DNA from: Staphylotrichum longicolle | Lineage: Eukaryota; Ascomycota; Sordariomycetes; Sordariales; Chaetomiaceae | Assembly: GCA_019096155.1 (NCBI GenBank) | Contig: JAHCVI010000004.1 | Coordinates: 806,001-870,000 of the forward strand | Length of the DNA stretch: 64,000 nucleotides | Direction: 5' to 3' | Part shown: positions 62,128-64,000 of the stretch, piece after piece | Position numbering within the stretch: position 1 is the stretch's first letter | Layout: every line of letters starts with the position of its first letter | Notes under the pieces: generated by a model | What the model saw: the letters and a program-made list of their open reading frames with translations, nothing else | The model's database searches: none | What the model was told of the DNA's origin: nothing | Position numbers and translations under genes: made by a program

Positions 62128-64000
62128 TCATATCAATCCCATGAAGAACCGGGATATCTGATCCATCTCATCCCCTTCTCCCAGCGGCAGTATTGTTGAC
62201 CCGTCCAGCAATCCCGGACTGCCGCCGAATTCATTTGGCATGGTTTCGTCCCCATAACCAAATGTGTCGAATAGTCCCATCAGATCGCTTCCCATGTAAG
62301 CCATATTTGGGTGCTCTTGCGTGAGGTAGATGTTGGGATCGAGAAGCTCTCCCAGCCCCGGAGTACCAACTTCTCCGTACCCAGACGCCGGAGGTTCCAG
62401 ATCCGATAGGGTGTCAGTGTGGGGATTGGACCTGGTTCTTGGTATATGGGCATGACCCTGTATTTGTCTTTCCCTGGCTGCTCGCATACTTGGTGGAGCG
62501 GCAAGTGTTGGTAACGAGCAGTGAATTGTTGGTCGCTCATCTGCCTCATCCTTGTTCGGATCACCCAGACCCAGACGGTTCACGGCCGAGACAAGACCAC
62601 GCATGCTCTTCCAGAGCCTGTGACCGGCAACGCTGGTCTGGGAGAAGCCCTTGACAAGGTCGATGGCGTCGGAGAAATCCTTGCGGCAAATGTGAGCGAA
62701 CAAGGCCGGCGCATGACTGGTAGCCAGGAGCACAATGGACAAGGCGCTGACGAGGAACTGGTTGTACGCCGCTTGCTGTCTGGCGTAAACATCGCTCTCT
62801 CTGCTGAGCGCGACGATCACCTGTATCGAATCCCTTGCCATGTGGACGACGAGCCGGGCTTGCTGTAGATTTGCGGCAATGGCGGCGGTGGAGAGCACAT
62901 ATTGGCGGTTTACCAGCGAGCGAAGGTGATTGCCGCGAAGATACATCAAGGTACGGACGTTCCGTACCCCTCGAGAAGCGAAGTGGCACGAGTCTGCCAA
63001 TATGTCGTAAGGGGAAGGTAGTCTGAACTCGGGAGGTATTCCGCCGCACCAGCTACGGATCTGTACGTCGAGCAGTGTCGCAGTCCCTGGCGGTATGGCA
63101 ACCGGAGGGGTGCCAAACTGGGGCAGGGCCTCCCATACTTTGGAACAAAGCCGTCCATAACCGACAAGACACCTCAGATACTGCATATCCAATGGCTGTT
63201 GGAAGAGCCAGGTTGGTCAACGTTTGTTTCTATGGCCGCGTTTCGGTGGGGATGAACTTACGATTTCCGGAAGCTCGGGGTCGATATCGCGGTCAACAAG
63301 AGCGAAGGATAGCCCGGTGCCCAGACTCCACTGGCGATCCAGGACGTACACACACCAGAATAAACAGAGTGCGGTTGTCCGCTCTTTTTCATCGGCGAAG
63401 TTTTCCAGCAGGCTTTGTCTTCGGTGAAGACCCATCTCGAGCGTCAGCCGCCCTGCGATACCAATCGTTCTCCAGGCATAGAGCTCCTCGTCGCATAAAA
63501 AGTGGTAGATGGCCTAGCTCGCCAAATTAGAATACGGGTGTAAAGGATTACGGAGATTTGAGAACGCACCATGACGGTCATGATTCGGATCTCGGTCAAG
63601 TCAATATGTGGATGCGCTGCGATCTTCCCAACCTCATCTTCAACCGAGCAAACCAGCTCCTGGCTCAACTTGGCTTTGCCTGGATCCTCGAGGACAAGGG
63701 CCGCGGCCAGGACGACTTTGAGTAATTGGACATCCTTCTGCTCCTCAGTGCCGCGGTACGGACCCAAGCCTGGTGATCTTACGTGCTCGTAGAGACTTGG
63801 TATGCGCGACGTGAACAGGTCAGGCGAATGGGAAACAGCGTAAACCATTTGGATTTCGTCTTGGAATACGGCGAACAAACGCTCGACCTCGTGGAGAGAG
63901 AGGAGAAGCAATTGGTCAGGGTTACCGAGGTCTTCTTCTTGCTGCGCTCCGTGTAATCGGCCCGAATACCGACTAGCAACAGAAGAGAGTCCGTCGGTGA
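62128..64000 (-). CDS. Zn2Cys6-family transcription factor, regulator 2 (paralogue; N-terminus beyond window)
   Basis: Three visible exons (63570 to past 64000, 63262-63513, 62128-63195); the DNA-binding part is off the window. The fungal_trans domain parallels regulator 1 block by block: YHFLCDEELYAWRTIGIAGR and LFWCVYVLDRQWSLGTGLSF with DRDIDPELPE, then CLVGYGRLCSKVWEALPQFG, LRGNHLRSLVNRQYVLS and GHRLWKSMRGLVSAVNRLGL. The middle exon is 252 bases in both genes and the flanking introns fall at the same places, so they descend from one duplicated gene. The visible frame is unbroken. The C-terminal third, with LDPNIYLTQEHPNMAYMGSD and FDTFGYGDE, is free to diverge. It faces regulator 1 tail to tail with 145 bases between stops. 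Confidence 0.85.

Noticed and set aside
48704..64000. Secondary-metabolite gene cluster (P450 + flavin protein + regulators)
   Set aside because: No polyketide synthase, NRPS or terpene enzyme; HGD and FAH make a catabolic cluster far more likely.
1..64000. CRISPR arrays, rRNA genes, bacterial insertion sequences, viral genes
   Set aside because: No regularly spaced repeats, rRNA-like blocks or viral proteins were seen on either strand.

Overview
The window is a gene-dense stretch of a filamentous ascomycete nuclear genome (Pezizomycotina, most likely Sordariomycetes). The evidence is GC-rich third positions, many short introns (48-165 nt) with GT..AG ends and CTAAC/CTGAC branch-like sites, intron-containing tRNA genes, Zn2Cys6 regulators, a HET-domain protein, an Fta2-like protein and fungal multi-span membrane proteins. 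No bacterial-type operons, rRNA or CRISPR were seen. Exon borders were derived by hand from splice signals, reading frame and family expectation. Most multi-exon models close to an exact multiple of three.

Layout. 1-7.9 kb: N-terminal part of a Cys-rich extracellular-type protein, a VOC/glyoxalase-fold protein, an APH-type kinase, a GH3 beta-glucosidase with PA14-type insert, and a GFA/CENP-V protein. 8.4-16.1 kb: an MFS sugar porter and a gentisate-catabolism group: gentisate 1,2-dioxygenase and a fumarylpyruvate-hydrolase-like FAH protein read from one divergent promoter, followed by a Zn2Cys6 regulator with a perfect CGG-N6-CCG palindrome upstream. 16.7-31.4 kb: a DHA1 MFS transporter gene whose frame is broken, a SIMPL-domain protein, two hypothetical proteins, a GPI-type secreted protein (DUF7136-like), an NmrA-like protein and an ArsB/CitT-type transporter. 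32.7-42.7 kb: two large fungal multi-span membrane proteins with long cytosolic tails, a C2H2 protein, a fungal hypothetical protein, and two isolated intron-bearing tRNA genes (Met-CAT, Tyr-GTA). 43-48 kb: a decayed Tc1/mariner relic, a HET-domain protein, a weak hypothetical and an Fta2-like protein.

48.7-64 kb is the most coherent region: a phenylacetate/homogentisate catabolic cluster. It has a CYP504-type P450, a Dabb-like small protein, fumarylacetoacetase and homogentisate 1,2-dioxygenase read divergently, an aldehyde dehydrogenase, a flavin-reductase-fold protein, and two paralogous Zn2Cys6 regulators facing each other at the edge. The inferred flow is aldehyde to aryl-acetate (ALDH), ring hydroxylation toward homogentisate (P450), ring cleavage (HGD), then hydrolysis to fumarate and acetoacetate (FAH). 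A palindrome CGGAA-N4-TCCG occurs in three intergenic regions of this cluster, and by eye nowhere else in the window; it is a candidate operator for one of the paired regulators.

Both aromatic modules have the dioxygenase and the hydrolase but no recognisable glutathione-dependent isomerase between them. The first regulator of the pair, and the DHA1 transporter, show frame breaks that are either real decay or assembly indels.
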